A stretch of DNA of 64,000 bases from Zerene cesonia (Eukaryota > Arthropoda > Insecta > Lepidoptera > Pieridae). Made by a program: the position numbers and the translations under genes. The stretch spans positions 372,001 to 436,000 of the forward strand of contig NW_024045135.1 of assembly GCF_012273895.1 (NCBI RefSeq). Reading direction: 5' to 3'. Under the pieces are notes generated by a model. The model had not been told where the DNA came from, ran no database searches, and saw only the letters and a list, made by a program, of their open reading frames with translations. This document shows, in pieces, positions 46,301 to 57,522 of the stretch. Each line of letters opens with the position of its first letter. The first letter of the stretch is position 1.

Positions 46301-48216
46301 CGTGAAAGAGAGACAAACAAACGAATAAAGAAAAAAAACACACTTCCGCATTTATAATAATAGTACGGATATTCAGTATCTATCAAGGATAATTATTTAA
46401 TGATTCATAATTGCCTGCATGGTATGCTTGGTATTTTTTCAAAAGAACGAATACCCAAAACCTTGTGCAGATTTCATTTCTTGCCTATCTGTGTAACCGC
46501 TTCCGAAATTATATAAGTAAGTTAAATTATAGCACGTAGATACACATATATTTGCTTATCCAACGAAAACTAAAGATAAAAAATGCAATGCAAGTCCATG
46601 AGAAATTTTGGCTAAAAACTAAAGCTAATAAAAATATGTTGGTTGCAGTTGGTTGAACTTCATTTTTAATTGCGCTTGTCTTAGAATAAAATTCAAAATG
46701 GCCTTGTATTTTGAAATATGTGTTTTGAGAGGGAATCTCGTATAAACTCAAAGATTTATTTATTCAAGTAGACTTATTTAAAATCCTATTTAGGAACGTG
46801 CTAATAAAACGTGCTAACATTCTGTAGTTGCACTTTTAAAATAATAAAAAATTGGCAGCATTTATCCTACTAATATGCGAATGACACGAATATATATAAC
46901 ACGAATGCCGGAGGAACCAATAAATAATAATGGCCGTAATTTATGTCAAAACAGCTATCGTATCTATATGAAATTGTACAAAGATTTCATATAGATTCAT
47001 TATTAATAAGTCGTAGGATTTAATAACGTTTCTAGGATTAGCACCAATCTTCAACTGTTATATATTTTCGGTCGGCCGAATGCACAAAAAGCTTTTAAGT
47101 TAGCGCTGCCACCGCCCATGATTTGAAGAGGAATTTGACCATACTCCTCTACAAATATATTGCCGACTTCAAATTGGAAAGGGATAAGATATACGAGAGG
47201 TATAAAGGAAAGGACTGAGAAGGATATGGGCCTCCGGCTCCACCGCTTACCGAACGAAACGCTGTAGCAAATATTTCACGCCAGTCTTCTGTGGAGTACT
47301 TTACAGTGCAAGCTAATTAGTCTAGGCGTGCTCGACTCCCACAATATAATGTATGGAAACTTACTCGTATCTGAACGCGTTGCCCTTTTCCTGTTTGATC
47401 ATCGACACTGTCTCCTCGTTGTTCGGCTGGTTGATGTCAACACACACCACTTTGGCTCCGAGGCGTGCGAAACGCAGCGCCATCTCGCGGCCCATTCCAT
47501 GGCCTGTACCGGTTATCTGTAAATTAAATAAGTCTATTTACCAAAAAACTTCAACGTCTTCAAATTGTCAGAACTAGACATAACGAGAAATTTAAATAGG
47601 ACCACATTGGAGGCACCAGCTTTCAAATAAAAAAACCATCAAAATCGGTTCACCGTGAAAAATTATGAAGGAAAATTAAAATGAAGTAATACTCAAACAC
47701 TTATAACTACTTTATTAGTCTTGTAATCAAAATGCGTTTTTACAAATCGAGTCAGTTAAAATTGTTTGACTAAGTTTTTATTAAATCCTTATGGTTTCTG
47801 TTTGAGTGAAAGTGGCCTTAAGTTGATTCTGAATATAGACTATAGACTTATATAAACAAAAAAAAATATAACAACATATTCCACTTTCAAGAAGTTTGCT
47901 CCATCGAACAAATGGCAATATAATAATAAAATTAAAATTACTGTACAATATAGAATGGCTGATATCATGACTGCTGATATTCCTAAATGCTTTTTGCATC
48001 AAATTCAATTAAGCATGACAAAAAGGGGAAATTAAAATAAAAACTCACAAGCACGATGTCTCCCTTCACAGATTTTGGTTCCTGAGGTATAACTACCCTC
48101 ACCATAGCTCGAATTATTTCATACACAACTTTGATGAAGGTCCAAATAAACTCCAAAAGGAGGCTCAGGAACGTTTGAACATCCCTGGAACAACGGTTCA
48201 ATATTTTATTCATCAT
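43316..48216 (-). CDS. short-chain dehydrogenase/reductase, SDR16C type, whole spliced gene
   Basis: The family comprises membrane-anchored NAD(P)-dependent oxidoreductases of retinol, sterol or fatty alcohol substrates (retinol dehydrogenase 10/epidermal RDH2, 17-beta-HSD11/13), usually on the ER or lipid droplets. Six exons join in frame to about 315 aa: 48,049-48,216, 47,365-47,516, 45,106-45,283, 44,375-44,560, 43,801-43,983 and 43,316-43,396. Residues, counting from the tentative start, are as follows. An N-terminal hydrophobic anchor spans about 14-45. TGTGHGMG (58-65) binds the dinucleotide, and Asp83 at the end of strand 2 suggests NAD preference. NNAG is 135-138, catalytic Ser188, Tyr201 and Lys205 follow (YCGSK), and PYIVNTG is 236-242. 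The tail ends DFFDAGVDPHD. All SDR catalytic residues are intact. The exact substrate cannot be read from sequence. Only the start is unsettled. Confidence 0.9.
43606..43745 (+). repeat. dispersed repeat, ATTCGTCCGCG family
   Basis: Shares the order AAGTGG-GAAATCTTG-GATAGATA, ACGGCC, TATGTC-GATTACTACCG and AATTCGTCCGCG with 61,256-61,425. It lies in the last dehydrogenase intron. The class is unknown. Confidence 0.6.
43801..43983 (-). CDS. SDR16C-type dehydrogenase, exon 5
   Basis: Acceptor CCTTTCAG|ATC, donor AGA|GTGAGT, phase 0 at both ends. It encodes IKLTTVFPYIVNTGLCQKPR and continues to DLHYVNR. PYIVNTG corresponds to the conserved P-x-x-V/I-x-T segment that closes over the cofactor. 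Confidence 0.93.
44375..44560 (-). CDS. SDR16C-type dehydrogenase, exon 4 (active site)
   Basis: Acceptor TCTTTCAG|ATG, donor GGA|GTGAGT, phase 0. It encodes GHIVSMSSMAGL with the catalytic Ser, and NLVPYCGSKYAVKG with catalytic Tyr-x3-Lys, then DALAVELR. Confidence 0.95.
45106..45283 (-). CDS. SDR16C-type dehydrogenase, exon 3
   Basis: Acceptor TTTCTTCAG|G, donor TGG|GTAAGT. It encodes CDVTNRAAVMQLAEKVSREV and then GDVTILVNNAGIMP. The NNAG motif stabilises the central sheet of the Rossmann fold. Confidence 0.95.
45331..45440 (+). mobile_element. SINE family 2, internally deleted copy
   Basis: The tRNA-like head (GCAGTGGTAGCTCAATGG, AACCTCGGACTTCAAAATCG) joins directly to the tail (CCCTCATAGAGGGCCGTGTC...GTGGGAACATATATGAGCTG). 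The B box is partly lost. Relative to 57,209-57,522 the roughly 200-bp middle is missing. Confidence 0.7.
46042..46366 (-). mobile_element. two Helitron-like pieces in series
   Basis: Two ACTAGCT starts (46,042 and about 46,210), each followed by a GC-rich block, and a shared end TTCCGCATTTATAATAATAG near 46,366. The second is either nested in or head-to-tail with the first. The sequence is too diverged for exact borders. Confidence 0.5.
47103..47343 (-). mobile_element. poly(A)-type retroposon fragment beside a splice donor
   Basis: Reverse copy sharing GGCCTCCGGCTCCACCGCTTACCG and GCGTGCTCGACTCCCACA with 24,862-25,205. Its 5' end lies 21 bp from the exon 2 boundary of the dehydrogenase at 47,365. 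Confidence 0.7.
47365..47516 (-). CDS. SDR16C-type dehydrogenase, exon 2 (cofactor-binding)
   Basis: Acceptor ATTTACAG|ATA, donor GA|GTAAGT. It encodes ITGTGHGMGREMALRFARLG and then AKVVCVDIN, the glycine-rich loop and acidic end of strand 2. A retroposon fragment ends only about 21 bp beyond its donor site. Confidence 0.95.
48049..48216 (-). CDS. SDR16C-type dehydrogenase, exon 1 (start tentative)
   Basis: Donor CTT|GTGAGT, phase 0. It encodes the membrane anchor (FLSLLLEFIWTFIKVVYEII) and PKSVKGDIVL leading into the cofactor loop. The frame has ATGs at 48,216 and 48,213, which give a family-like total length. Alternatively TTCCAG|G at about 48,185 could be an acceptor from an unseen upstream exon, because the codons before it are AT-rich and not conserved-looking. 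Confidence 0.65.
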
Positions 48217-50124
48217 CACTATGAGCAGCACGATTATCTTTATCTTTATCTTTTGCAGTATATTGTAAGTTAAGATTAGGATATAATTTAGGATGAGTGA
48301 CATTTTTAAAAACCCAGATGCATAGATTCTACTCTTTGTATTCGTATGCAAATAACGACAAATTTTTGACCTTCGCGGAAGTCATTGAGGATTAACGTTC
48401 TTTTATCAATTATTCATTAAATATAAATATATTTAATGAATAATTGATAAATGCAGGCATGTTCAATTGAATTAATGGTAAGTGAATAATTATACGTAAC
48501 TTTAGTTTGTGAAATATAGAAGCGTCTAACAGCTGTTATAATTATCATTTCTCTTTCTAATCACCGTAATACTTAACATTTTAAACATTTGCAACAACTG
48601 AAATCCAGAACATTGTATAGCTAAATATGTCGGATCTGTAGCTTGCAAACCTATTCTAAAATATTGCAAACACAATATTTTTCAGAGTTAAGGGAACGAC
48701 GATCTTTATCAAAAATGGATCTCAATTAATAAGCGTGTATTTTTTTATTTAGCTACTACCGGCTGGTATGGGCTCTGCCCGGGGTAGTACTGGGCTATAA
48801 AACAAAATTGAATAACCTATAATGCTCAGAAATAATGCAGCAATCTGTTGATGAAAGAATTTTTCGACTCAATAATTTTAGAGTCATTTAAAACAAACAA
48901 ACACAATAAAATTTTTCCTTTTTTAATGTTAGTGTAGAAAACGGGTTTGATACAACCGGTTTATTCTCCGCACAAATAGAAACGGTGATTGGAATAAAAT
49001 ATAAATAAATAATTTGATATGGTTTACCCAACTTTGGTACAATTTTTATGTATAGCAATTGTTTAGAGGCTATAGTATAGTTTTAACCTATGATCTCATT
49101 CGCATAGGGAATATCCTTTGACCGTGTGGATGCAGCCAACCACACAAAAAATAAATAATCTAGTCATTTAATCATCAAAATAAATTAATAAAAGCATTAC
49201 CCAAATTCAACCATTTTTATTTGTTGAGTATCTCTTATCTCAACTCACAATGCACACATTAACTCCGACCACATGGTATTTTTATCACTCCGACTGAATG
49301 AAGACTGATAAATATAACTATTTGTTCTTCTACACGTCAGATTATGAGATAATTATAGAAATTGAGCAAGGTTACATCTTGTATCTAAAAATGATAGGTT
49401 TGGAACGTTGTATGGGGTTACAAACATGGAGGACCCTGTTTCCTGTCCACCCTGAATTAGTCTAGACATTGCTGTGTTCCTAAATATCGGATATTAAAAT
49501 AATTTATTTATAAAAATATTTTGAATAAGTAAATTATTTTAACATTATCTTTATATTTGAAGATTAAAAAAATAGATCTTGAGGCGGGATTCACTGCTGT
49601 GTCGTCTATATGTTATTTGTGGTTGTGATTTTTGCCATACGGCGAACGGCTCTATTCGAAAATATAATTTCTTCAATTGTCTCCAGCGCGCCACCGCAAG
49701 ATTGTTCTTTACATTTTTCAAAATATTTCGGAATTGCATTTGATGCTATTAAAAATGTTTAAGAACATTTGTATGCATGGAAATTAAAATACATATTTTG
49801 AATTATTCTGTCTTATATATATATTTTGAAATTTATTTCTTGAGCTTTATATATAAGTAAACGGTAAAATCAATCGCCGTGTCCTTGCCAAATATCTAGG
49901 AAACAATAACACTGGCCTTAGATATCCCACAGAGATACTGGCGACCTTAAACCGTGATATCTTATGCAGTAACCGGTAAGATGATTAATATATATAATGT
50001 TTTTAATATGGACTCACTTTGATCTTGACATCGGTTTATAGTTTTATGTTTTGTAATAATAATAATAAATTATTTATTTTGAAATAACAAGGACGAAATA
50101 GAATATGATATAAAAATGACATAT
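48217..50124. other. upstream or first-intron region of dehydrogenase
   Basis: AT-rich. It contains the 50-bp palindrome at 48,402-48,451. I find no convincing promoter or upstream exon. The minus-strand frame at 49,551-49,739 is unassigned. Confidence 0.5.
48402..48451. repeat. 50-bp near-perfect palindrome
   Basis: Arms of 24 bp (48,402-48,425 and 48,428-48,451) pair without mismatch around a 2-nt AA loop, and the sequence is almost wholly AT. It lies about 190 bp upstream of the first recognised dehydrogenase exon. It is not a simple TA run. Confidence 0.9.
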
Positions 50125-50137
50125 TATAAAATTACAG
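50125..50137. repeat. target-site duplication, left copy
   Basis: TATAAAATTACAG, repeated exactly at 50,342-50,354 on the far side of the SINE. Confidence 0.85.
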
Positions 50138-50341
50138 TTGACCGCCTCCTTGGTACAGTGGTTAACACGTGAGCTTAGAACCGAAGGGTCCTGGGTTCGA
50201 TTCCTGGTAGGGTCGCAAAAAAAAGTCTCGATCTGGCAGGACACAAAATGCAGATCACCTACTTGTCTATAAAGAAAATTGATCAGTGAAACAGATGTAT
50301 ATTATCTGCCCCATACCCCAGTAGGGGACACGGGACTTCAC
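50138..50341 (+). mobile_element. tRNA-derived SINE (family 1), complete
   Basis: A box at 50,151-50,161 and B box at 50,194-50,204, then an A-run and the same body as 6,997-7,216, ending GGGGACACGGGACTTCAC. It is flanked by an exact 13-bp target-site duplication, so it is an intact insertion. Confidence 0.88.
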
Positions 50342-50354
50342 TATAAAATTACAG
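50342..50354. repeat. target-site duplication, right copy
   Basis: Exact copy of 50,125-50,137. Confidence 0.85.
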
Positions 50355-51439
50355 GGTCACCTCCCCTCAAATATATAAAACTGAAAGAGTAGAAGGCTTC
50401 GATTGATGAAGTGGGATGGTGGGGGACCGTCGATGCGATCATGAAAGAAGAAATGCCGTACCATACTTTTCTCGAAATAACAGACTCCTGAATTTTCAGT
50501 CACTAAGCAATGATTATTATAAGAACACGATTTATTTAAAATTTCAATTTGAACCAGTAGTTTATAAGAGTTATAATAATAACTAGTCAAAGTTTATAAT
50601 CTTGTCACTCGCTCACTGATTAGCAGACGCGGACATAAGTTTCAAATTTAGAATACAGTTAGTTTCTAGTGTTCAAATCAAGGAAAACTGTTTTTTACGA
50701 ATTAATCAGTTGAGAATTAACACAGAAGGTCTCTTATGTAGGGACGGGATAATGTATGCATCTTACAACTTTTTATAGAAAATGAACTGCGTTGCGAGAC
50801 CTTTTATTTTGAAAACTATTATTTTTCTGTATGTGATGGATCTATCTGTTTTTCCAAAAACACAGGAAACTCACAATGTTTGCTTATTTTATCGTTTTTT
50901 ATTATAGTACAGATTATGCAATCGACGATTATTTTATGGTATAGCTGGATAATATATTTTTAATCATGAAGGTAGATTACTGTCAGAGGTCATTGACAAT
51001 ATTATGCTGTTATATAATTATTGTCTATTATTGCGCTTATGATTTACCTAGAACATTGTATGTTGATGCTGGTCGATATTTGTAGCATATTAATAGAAAA
51101 AACTTATTGAAAAATCGATTTTATTTGACTAATATTATGATCAAACTGCGCACTGCGATATTGTTAAATTTTATAGCTTAACGAAATAAGATTAGATTTC
51201 AAAAATGTTAGCACTATATATTTCAAAGACGACTTTTATTAGGCTTATACATTTGTGATTAAATTTTATAACTTTTGAGAAGCAGAACAGACAAGTTGAA
51301 GTCTGAAAGCTAGTACTATATACCTAATCGGTATTTCACACCTGAAATTCCTGGTTCAGGGGCATTGTGTTATAATAAAACTGCTGTTTTATACCTATTC
51401 CAAATTTAATTTGGATACGTTAGGTGGTTAAAAAATGTA
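50355..51439. other. non-coding, nothing recognised
   Basis: AT-rich intergenic DNA without supported features. Confidence 0.5.
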
Positions 51440-51615
51440 GCCATTAGGAAGTACGCTCGTTTCCTATTTCTCACCCTTCCTTTTCTTATCCTTTACCCCA
51501 ACAAAGCGGGCAGCGCATTCCCAGAGGCACTACCTCTGCGAACGTTCATGGGCAGTGGTGATCGCTTACCATCAGGCGAACCACCAGCTCAATTGCCCGC
51601 TATGACATAAAAATG
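51440..51615 (+). mobile_element. poly(A)-type retroposon, 3' end
   Basis: Sense orientation. It ends CAATTGCCCGCTATGACATAAAAA after CATCAGGCGAACCACCAGCT, the same 3' end as the nested copy at 24,862-25,205. It is 5'-truncated, as is usual for target-primed insertions. Confidence 0.72.
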
Positions 51616-54600
51616 TAGTGTAACAAGTTTTATGATAAATGGCATCTTAAAAATAAAGGTTAAATGAGACGATGACCTTCAAAATGTTAAGTATTTAATC
51701 GTTATTGACGTAATAATTTTATTTATTTTGGGTATTCCGATTTTGGGAAATTACATTTTTCCAAAAAATTGTTATACAAACGCCGTAGTCAGCATTTTTG
51801 TACCTTTTAAATATGTTTAAAAAACAATCGTTCTTAAGTGAATAGTTGATTGTGAAGGTTTTCGCATCGAAACGTATTCAAGTCGTAACGTATTTTTTCT
51901 GTGAGCTATATATAATCGGTCTGTGTTCGCCCTTATCTAGATCCCGCCAAGGTCAAATCTATTCTTTAGTTAATAACAGATAAGATACATGTGTAATAAT
52001 TCAAACGAATCTACAAGTAAACTGAACTGTTAAAGAAAACAATTTTTATTTTTAACTTGCTTTGCGCATGCGGCTTCGCCCGCATAGTAAAAGGAAAATA
52101 CAGTCCCAGGATTTTGCGCAGATAGTTTCTGTTCCCGGGATTTCCGGGATAAAAACTATCCTTCGTTATTTCTTGGGTCTCAAACTCTCTTCGTATTAAA
52201 ATTAATTTAAATCGGTACATTCGCTTAGGTGTGTAGAATAGAGACAGACGAAAGGACGACTAGACAAAGTTTCGTTAACTTGAACATATTAAATTAAGTA
52301 GGCATTTGACAACATTTTTTGTCCAATTACACATAGGTACTTTTATCATATAATAAGTAGGTATTTATTATACATTATTAAGATAGCAATAACAAGCTCG
52401 CATCTTAAATTATTCTATAAATTTAAAACTGAAAAAAAAATCATAAAAACTACTCAATAAGAAAGACATTATATTTAAGTTTAAAACACTATTTCCAATT
52501 TCTTATGACTAGTTGTGGCCCGCGACATATCTTACATTTATTTACTTCCTACGTCCACTGAACGTCAACATATTTAAGACCTATATATATCTTATTATTG
52601 CACAATAGATAAACAGACTCATCGTAAATAGATAAGAATAAAAAACAAAAAAGTTTTATGACAAAACATAAATACCTTTTTATGTTTATAAAAAACTAAA
52701 TAAACACTGACAATTATAAAAAAATAACAATTAATCAACACAAACCGATAAAAATCATCTTGCATAATTTATTGAATTTAAATAAAAAAAAAATATTCTA
52801 AAATAAATCGACAAACTTACATAACGTGTTTCTTCAAGGCGTCACTTTGAAATACTAAGCGCTAATATAAATGATAAGTGATAAGTATAAACCTTAGTTG
52901 ACTCTTTGGATCGCGCTGCATACTATTTTATATATTTATACATATATTTAAAATTAAAATATGTCGTATCTTTCCCGTATTATTGTAATTGCAAAAGTGT
53001 AAAATTTTTATCTGTTAATTAAGTAATCGTTTAGGTAATATGCCAATGTTGCCAGCTTGATAACAAAATTGTGGAATGTTTTTGAGTAATTTTATTAGGG
53101 TCCTATTTTCTACTAATTAATTCTTATTCTAATAAATATATACTTAATTTATTTTTTTATTCAGCTATTTTAATCCATCACTTGATCATTCATATCACAT
53201 CCATATTTAAATATGCATTTTCGAGGTTAAATTACAATTGAATGCATTTTTGATTTTTTTTTTTGAAACTGTATGTTAGACTGAAAATCTCACATTTTAC
53301 CATATGCTCAGATTCGCACGAATATGCAAAACAAGTGTAGTATGACACTTGAAAATGTATTGTCGAACATTCGTACATTGTAGGAATATTTTCACGCAAC
53401 TGAGTGTCCGGGGCTATAAGCGATATGATCCTATTCCGAAATTGATTCGTCCTATAAAGTAGTCTTTATTAATGTACTAGCCGCTTTTTTATTCTTCCCG
53501 GGTTGCCACAGGATAAAACCTTAGTATAGATACCATAGATTTGAGTGTACCGAACTCACGTATCTATGTCCAAATTTGAGTAAACACATACTAATTACAG
53601 TTTCGTACCAAAAGTGTAAAACGTCTGAGTAAAAGTGGTAATAATCTGATTTATGTTATATGTGATATATTATGTTATCTGTGGTATTAGGGTCCCTATT
53701 AAGACTTCACTGCTCGTGTGTCCCATGAATATTTGAGATGATGGTGCAACTTTAACAATGTTAATCGGTTCAGTTGTTTCTGAGATTAGCGCGTTCAAAC
53801 AAACAAACTCTCCACATTCATATTATTGTTAGAGAAACCATGGTAGTACATAGCCTAATATCGAAAGCATTATTACTCTCATCGCCATTTGGTTATCTGT
53901 TTGTTTATCACTAATTTACTAACTGTGTGCTCTGTCTTCACCAAAATTAACCCAGGACCCACGCACTATACATAGTATTATAGTATTAAAATACACGATT
54001 ATAATTTTATAGTACATTTATGTACATTTTATGTTACTAAAACTTTTAAAAAAGATCTAAAGTTAAATCGTATCAAAACAAAGACATGTCTTTTCAGTTC
54101 GTAATACAAGCATAGATAAAATTATTAAACTATAATTACGCTATCTAATTATGCAATTATCCACCTACAACAATTGATTGCAATCTTACTCATGTTTCTA
54201 TGAAGGCGATAATACTTCTGTTTCGAATCATTAGTTCTTATTTCAAAAACCATTTCCCACAAAAGATGCAGAAAACTCCAGCAAATTTTTAATGAGACAA
54301 ATAATTATAATTGATTAAATTGTACAAACATACATTTAGATTACGTTTTATTGTATAAAACTCTAATAATTCAACGATAACATTGTATTTGGTTGTAAGT
54401 GGATACAATCCTTATCAACTCTTTCTTGTTTGCTAGGTTATCAGTTGGAATAATTTTAGTTGTATAGAAAAAGCGTTTAATTAATTCAAATAAAAGCAAA
54501 ATAAACTTTAAATTAGAAATAGTTCCTAACCAAGATAATTATTTACGTAAGTAGATTAATTCTTACTTTTAACTTTATATAAATAACACAATATATTAAA

Positions 54601-54904
54601 TTAACTACTTTTTTTCTATTTGGAAGGGTGACGAAAAGTAAACTGGTATTTATTATTGGCGTATAAGAAGCGAGATAAGTGAATACCCTTATTTTAGTTA
54701 CCTAGATATAACTTTAAAATTTAATGAAAGCGTATAAGTACTCATCTTATTATTAGATTAAAACAATTCTTTTTGGTTTATTGGTACGTCCGGAAATTCA
54801 AATTGCTTGAAATAATGCTTAATAAAAATGAAAGAAAGACAAACAAATACCCTTTTACATAATATATGTTACGGAATGATGGGGAATATTGATTTTTATA
54901 TTTA
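51616..54904. other. non-coding, degenerate Helitron-like pieces
   Basis: AT-rich. A reverse Helitron-like body lies at about 52,060-52,270 (GCATGCGGCTTCGCCCGC ... GGGATAAAAACTATCC) and a family C-like tail at about 53,475-53,835. No gene. Confidence 0.5.
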
Positions 54905-55065
54905 ACTAGCGATCCGCCCTGGCTTCGCCCGTGGTACACATATAGCCTTCCTCAATAAATGGGCTATATAACACTGAAAGAATTTTTCAAATTGAACCAG
55001 CAGATCCTGATATTAGTGCGTTCAAACAAACAAACTCTTCAAAGCTTTATAATGTTAGTATAGAT
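54905..55065 (-). mobile_element. Helitron-like element, family C, most complete copy
   Basis: ACTAGCGATCCGCCCTGGCT at the left end (the reverse of a CTAGT 3' end), then CCCGTGGTACACATATAGCC, then GCGTTCAAACAAACAAAC and TTTATAATGTTAGTATAG on the right. Confidence 0.6.
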
Positions 55066-56037
55066 TTGTACAATGCTATCAATATCCGCTGAATGGGGAT
55101 TAACGTAACCTACGATTTGCGACTTAACTTCTTATTTTGTTCTTATTTGACTAGAAAATTCAATAACGTATTACATTAAGTTACTCTTAAACTCTCACTG
55201 TTAAAATTGTTACGTGATTTTAATTCTGAATCGTTGTTTGACACAGAAAGAGGGTGGTATGTTGAAATGAAATGAATTTTGATCATAATTAGTAAGTCAG
55301 TGGCGAAATCAAAGGGTTTTACATATCAATAAATTTTTAATTATAAAAGCTATGAAGTTGTAATTTTAAATGAGTACTATGATCATTATTTTTTGGAAAA
55401 TTAAACGCAGACTTAAAACTTTGAGCACTCTTAGATTCGAAACGCTTCGAGAACATCGCTCGTCTTGGCGAGAGCCTCGCCCTCTGGAATGCAGCATGAA
55501 GGAAATATCGATACGATATCAATGAAATGGTAAAGAAATTAGTAATTACAAATAAATGTCATTCATTTATCGGTCAAGAGATAATAATACAATTATTTTT
55601 TATTTGTTTTCTTTGTCAATCCGGCTTTTAACCTTACAAGGATATTGTATACGTAATTTATATCATTATTGATCCAATCAAAAATGCAATAAATAACATT
55701 AGATACATGTATGACAATTTTGTCACAATTAATCCATTGAATTATATATTAATAAACTCTATTGTGTTGATATGCATATTGTATTAGTTTTTTTACGCCT
55801 AGCATTAAGTATTTGTACGATACGAATGTTTGTGTATTAACATGATTAAAAGTAGCAGTTGGGGTTATTAACTCTTATTGATCGAAGGTTTTAAAATTAA
55901 TAATATAATTAGTATACATAAAGTTGTAATTTGCATCCATGCTATGGAATAAAATAATTTCAAATTTGAGTATGGTGAGTATGGATGGATGGATGTTTGT
56001 AACTCTTTTAAACAGCTTATCATATCTATATGAAATA
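55066..56037. other. non-coding, one possible orphan exon
   Basis: A GC-richer island at 55,431-55,483 on the minus strand follows a good acceptor (TTTCCTTCATGCTGCATTCCAG). One of its frames reads GEALAKTSDVLEAFRI then a stop. No partner exon is recognised, so it is not called as a gene. The remainder is AT-rich. Confidence 0.35.
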
Positions 56038-56244
56038 CTAGCTGCGCCCCGTGGTTTCACCCGCGTAAGTCCGTATCCCGTAGGAACATCGGGACAAAAA
56101 GTTGCCTATATGTTATTCCAGTTGTCCAGCTATCTACGTACTAAATTACATTGCAATCGGTTCAGTAGTTGTTGCGTGGAAGAGCAACAAACGCACACAT
56201 ATCCTTACAAACTTTCTCATTTATAATATTAGTAGGAAGTAGGA
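56038..56244 (-). mobile_element. Helitron-like element, family A
   Basis: Full-length, reverse. CTAG at 56,038-56,041 is preceded by A, and the 5' end is doubled (AGTAGGAAGTAGGA) before T. The interior matches the other copies block for block. Confidence 0.78.
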
Positions 56245-56284
56245 TAGATAGATTATATTCTGGATTAGCACATAGGCTACCTTG

Positions 56285-56640
56285 TTACTTACCCGCGTCG
56301 TTATATGTTACCCGCGTCCCGCGCGAGTGACGCCGCGGGTGTAAAATAGTTATATATAGATAGCTTATATAGATAGCTTGTCAAACAAAATAAAAAAATC
56401 TCATATACCATTTACTAGATTTTCACTTGTTAATGTGAAAGATAGAAAGAATCGGAGATTTTCCCGCAAAGTCCCACGTCCCCGTGGGATAGGACAGATT
56501 TTTATCGTTAAAATCTGTCTTATCCCTTCTCAGGTCTCAATCTATCTCTGTATCAAAATTCATCCCAACCAGTCCAGTAGTTTCTGAGACAAACGCGTTT
56601 AAGCAAACGAACAAAGAACTTTTTGATATTTCTACATTAG
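56285..56640 (-). mobile_element. Helitron-like element (family D), reverse
   Basis: Starts with CCCGCGTC-rich repeats, then CCCACGTCCCCGTGGGATAG, and ends in a TTTCTGAGACAAACGCGTTTAAGC / TCTACATTAGTATAG block. It is related to 10,735-10,958 and family C. Borders are approximate. Confidence 0.45.
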
Positions 56641-57208
56641 TATAGAATTGATAACACATGTGCAATTGCTATTAGTAAACATAAACGATAAAGTATTTTC
56701 AGAATACAAGTTACTCAACGCGGTGAGGTAATGGAATATTTGGCAGAATAAAGAGAGTGCTCTGGTAATCGCGCTCGCTGTTGTAAGTAAACATTACTAT
56801 GCTTCGCGTTTTGCGTATTGACCTGTTGGAACTAAATACACTTAATTATTTGGGTGTTTTTTCAATAATTTTACAGTTCATTGTTTGCTGCGCCTGGTGC
56901 CTACATATAGACTATGTCATTAAGTGAAGTTGTAGCTTTCTAATGGTGAAAGAATTTTAACAATCGATCTGTAGTTCTGTGGAACCACATAACAAATAAA
57001 AGAGGCATATAAAACGACCAAAAAGCTTATGAGGTAGCAAACACAAAAAAAAATTACCGAATTGAAAACCTCCTCCTTTTTCGAGGTCGGTATAAAGAAG
57101 AAAATTATGTCATAATAATTTCTTCTTTAACACAGAAGACTGTACTAGTTTTTTAGAAGTAATCTTTTAGGCGAGTTAGCTTAATGGGCCCTTGCATATT
57201 CTGTAAAA
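56641..57208. other. non-coding, diverged repeats
   Basis: Includes a repeat ending GAAAACCTCCTCCTTTTTCG near 57,080, similar to one at 31,120. No gene seen. Confidence 0.45.
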
Positions 57209-57522
57209 GCAGTGGTGGCTCAGTAGTGAGAACCTCGGACTTCAAAATCGATACATCGGGGTTCGAGACCGGGCGAGCGTGCAGGAAATAAATAGATTTT
57301 TCAATTTATCTGCACATGTGGATAACATTGTCAATGCTTAAAACAGTGAAGGATTACATTGTGAGGAAACCGGTATGTCCAAGAATCAAAAGTTCGACGA
57401 CATGTGACATCTGCCAACCCGCACTTGGCCAGCGTGGTGGATTATGGCCTGAACCCTCATAGGAGGCCTGTGTACCAGCAGTGGGAACATGTATGAGATG
57501 ATGATGATGATGCTGATAATAT
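57209..57522 (+). mobile_element. tRNA-derived SINE (family 2), complete
   Basis: The tRNA-like head has an A box (TGGCTCAGTAG, 57,216-57,226) and a B box (GGTTCGAGACC, 57,260-57,270). A roughly 230-bp body follows and the element ends in (GAT)n. This is the reference copy for the pieces at 19,502, 41,804 and 45,331. I see no clear target-site duplication. Confidence 0.8.

Larger units (their letters stand above)
45284..47364. other. dehydrogenase intron 2
   Basis: About 2 kb, AT-rich, carrying a SINE family 2 copy, a pair of Helitron-like pieces and a retroposon fragment listed separately. No coding sequence on either strand is supported. Confidence 0.65.
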
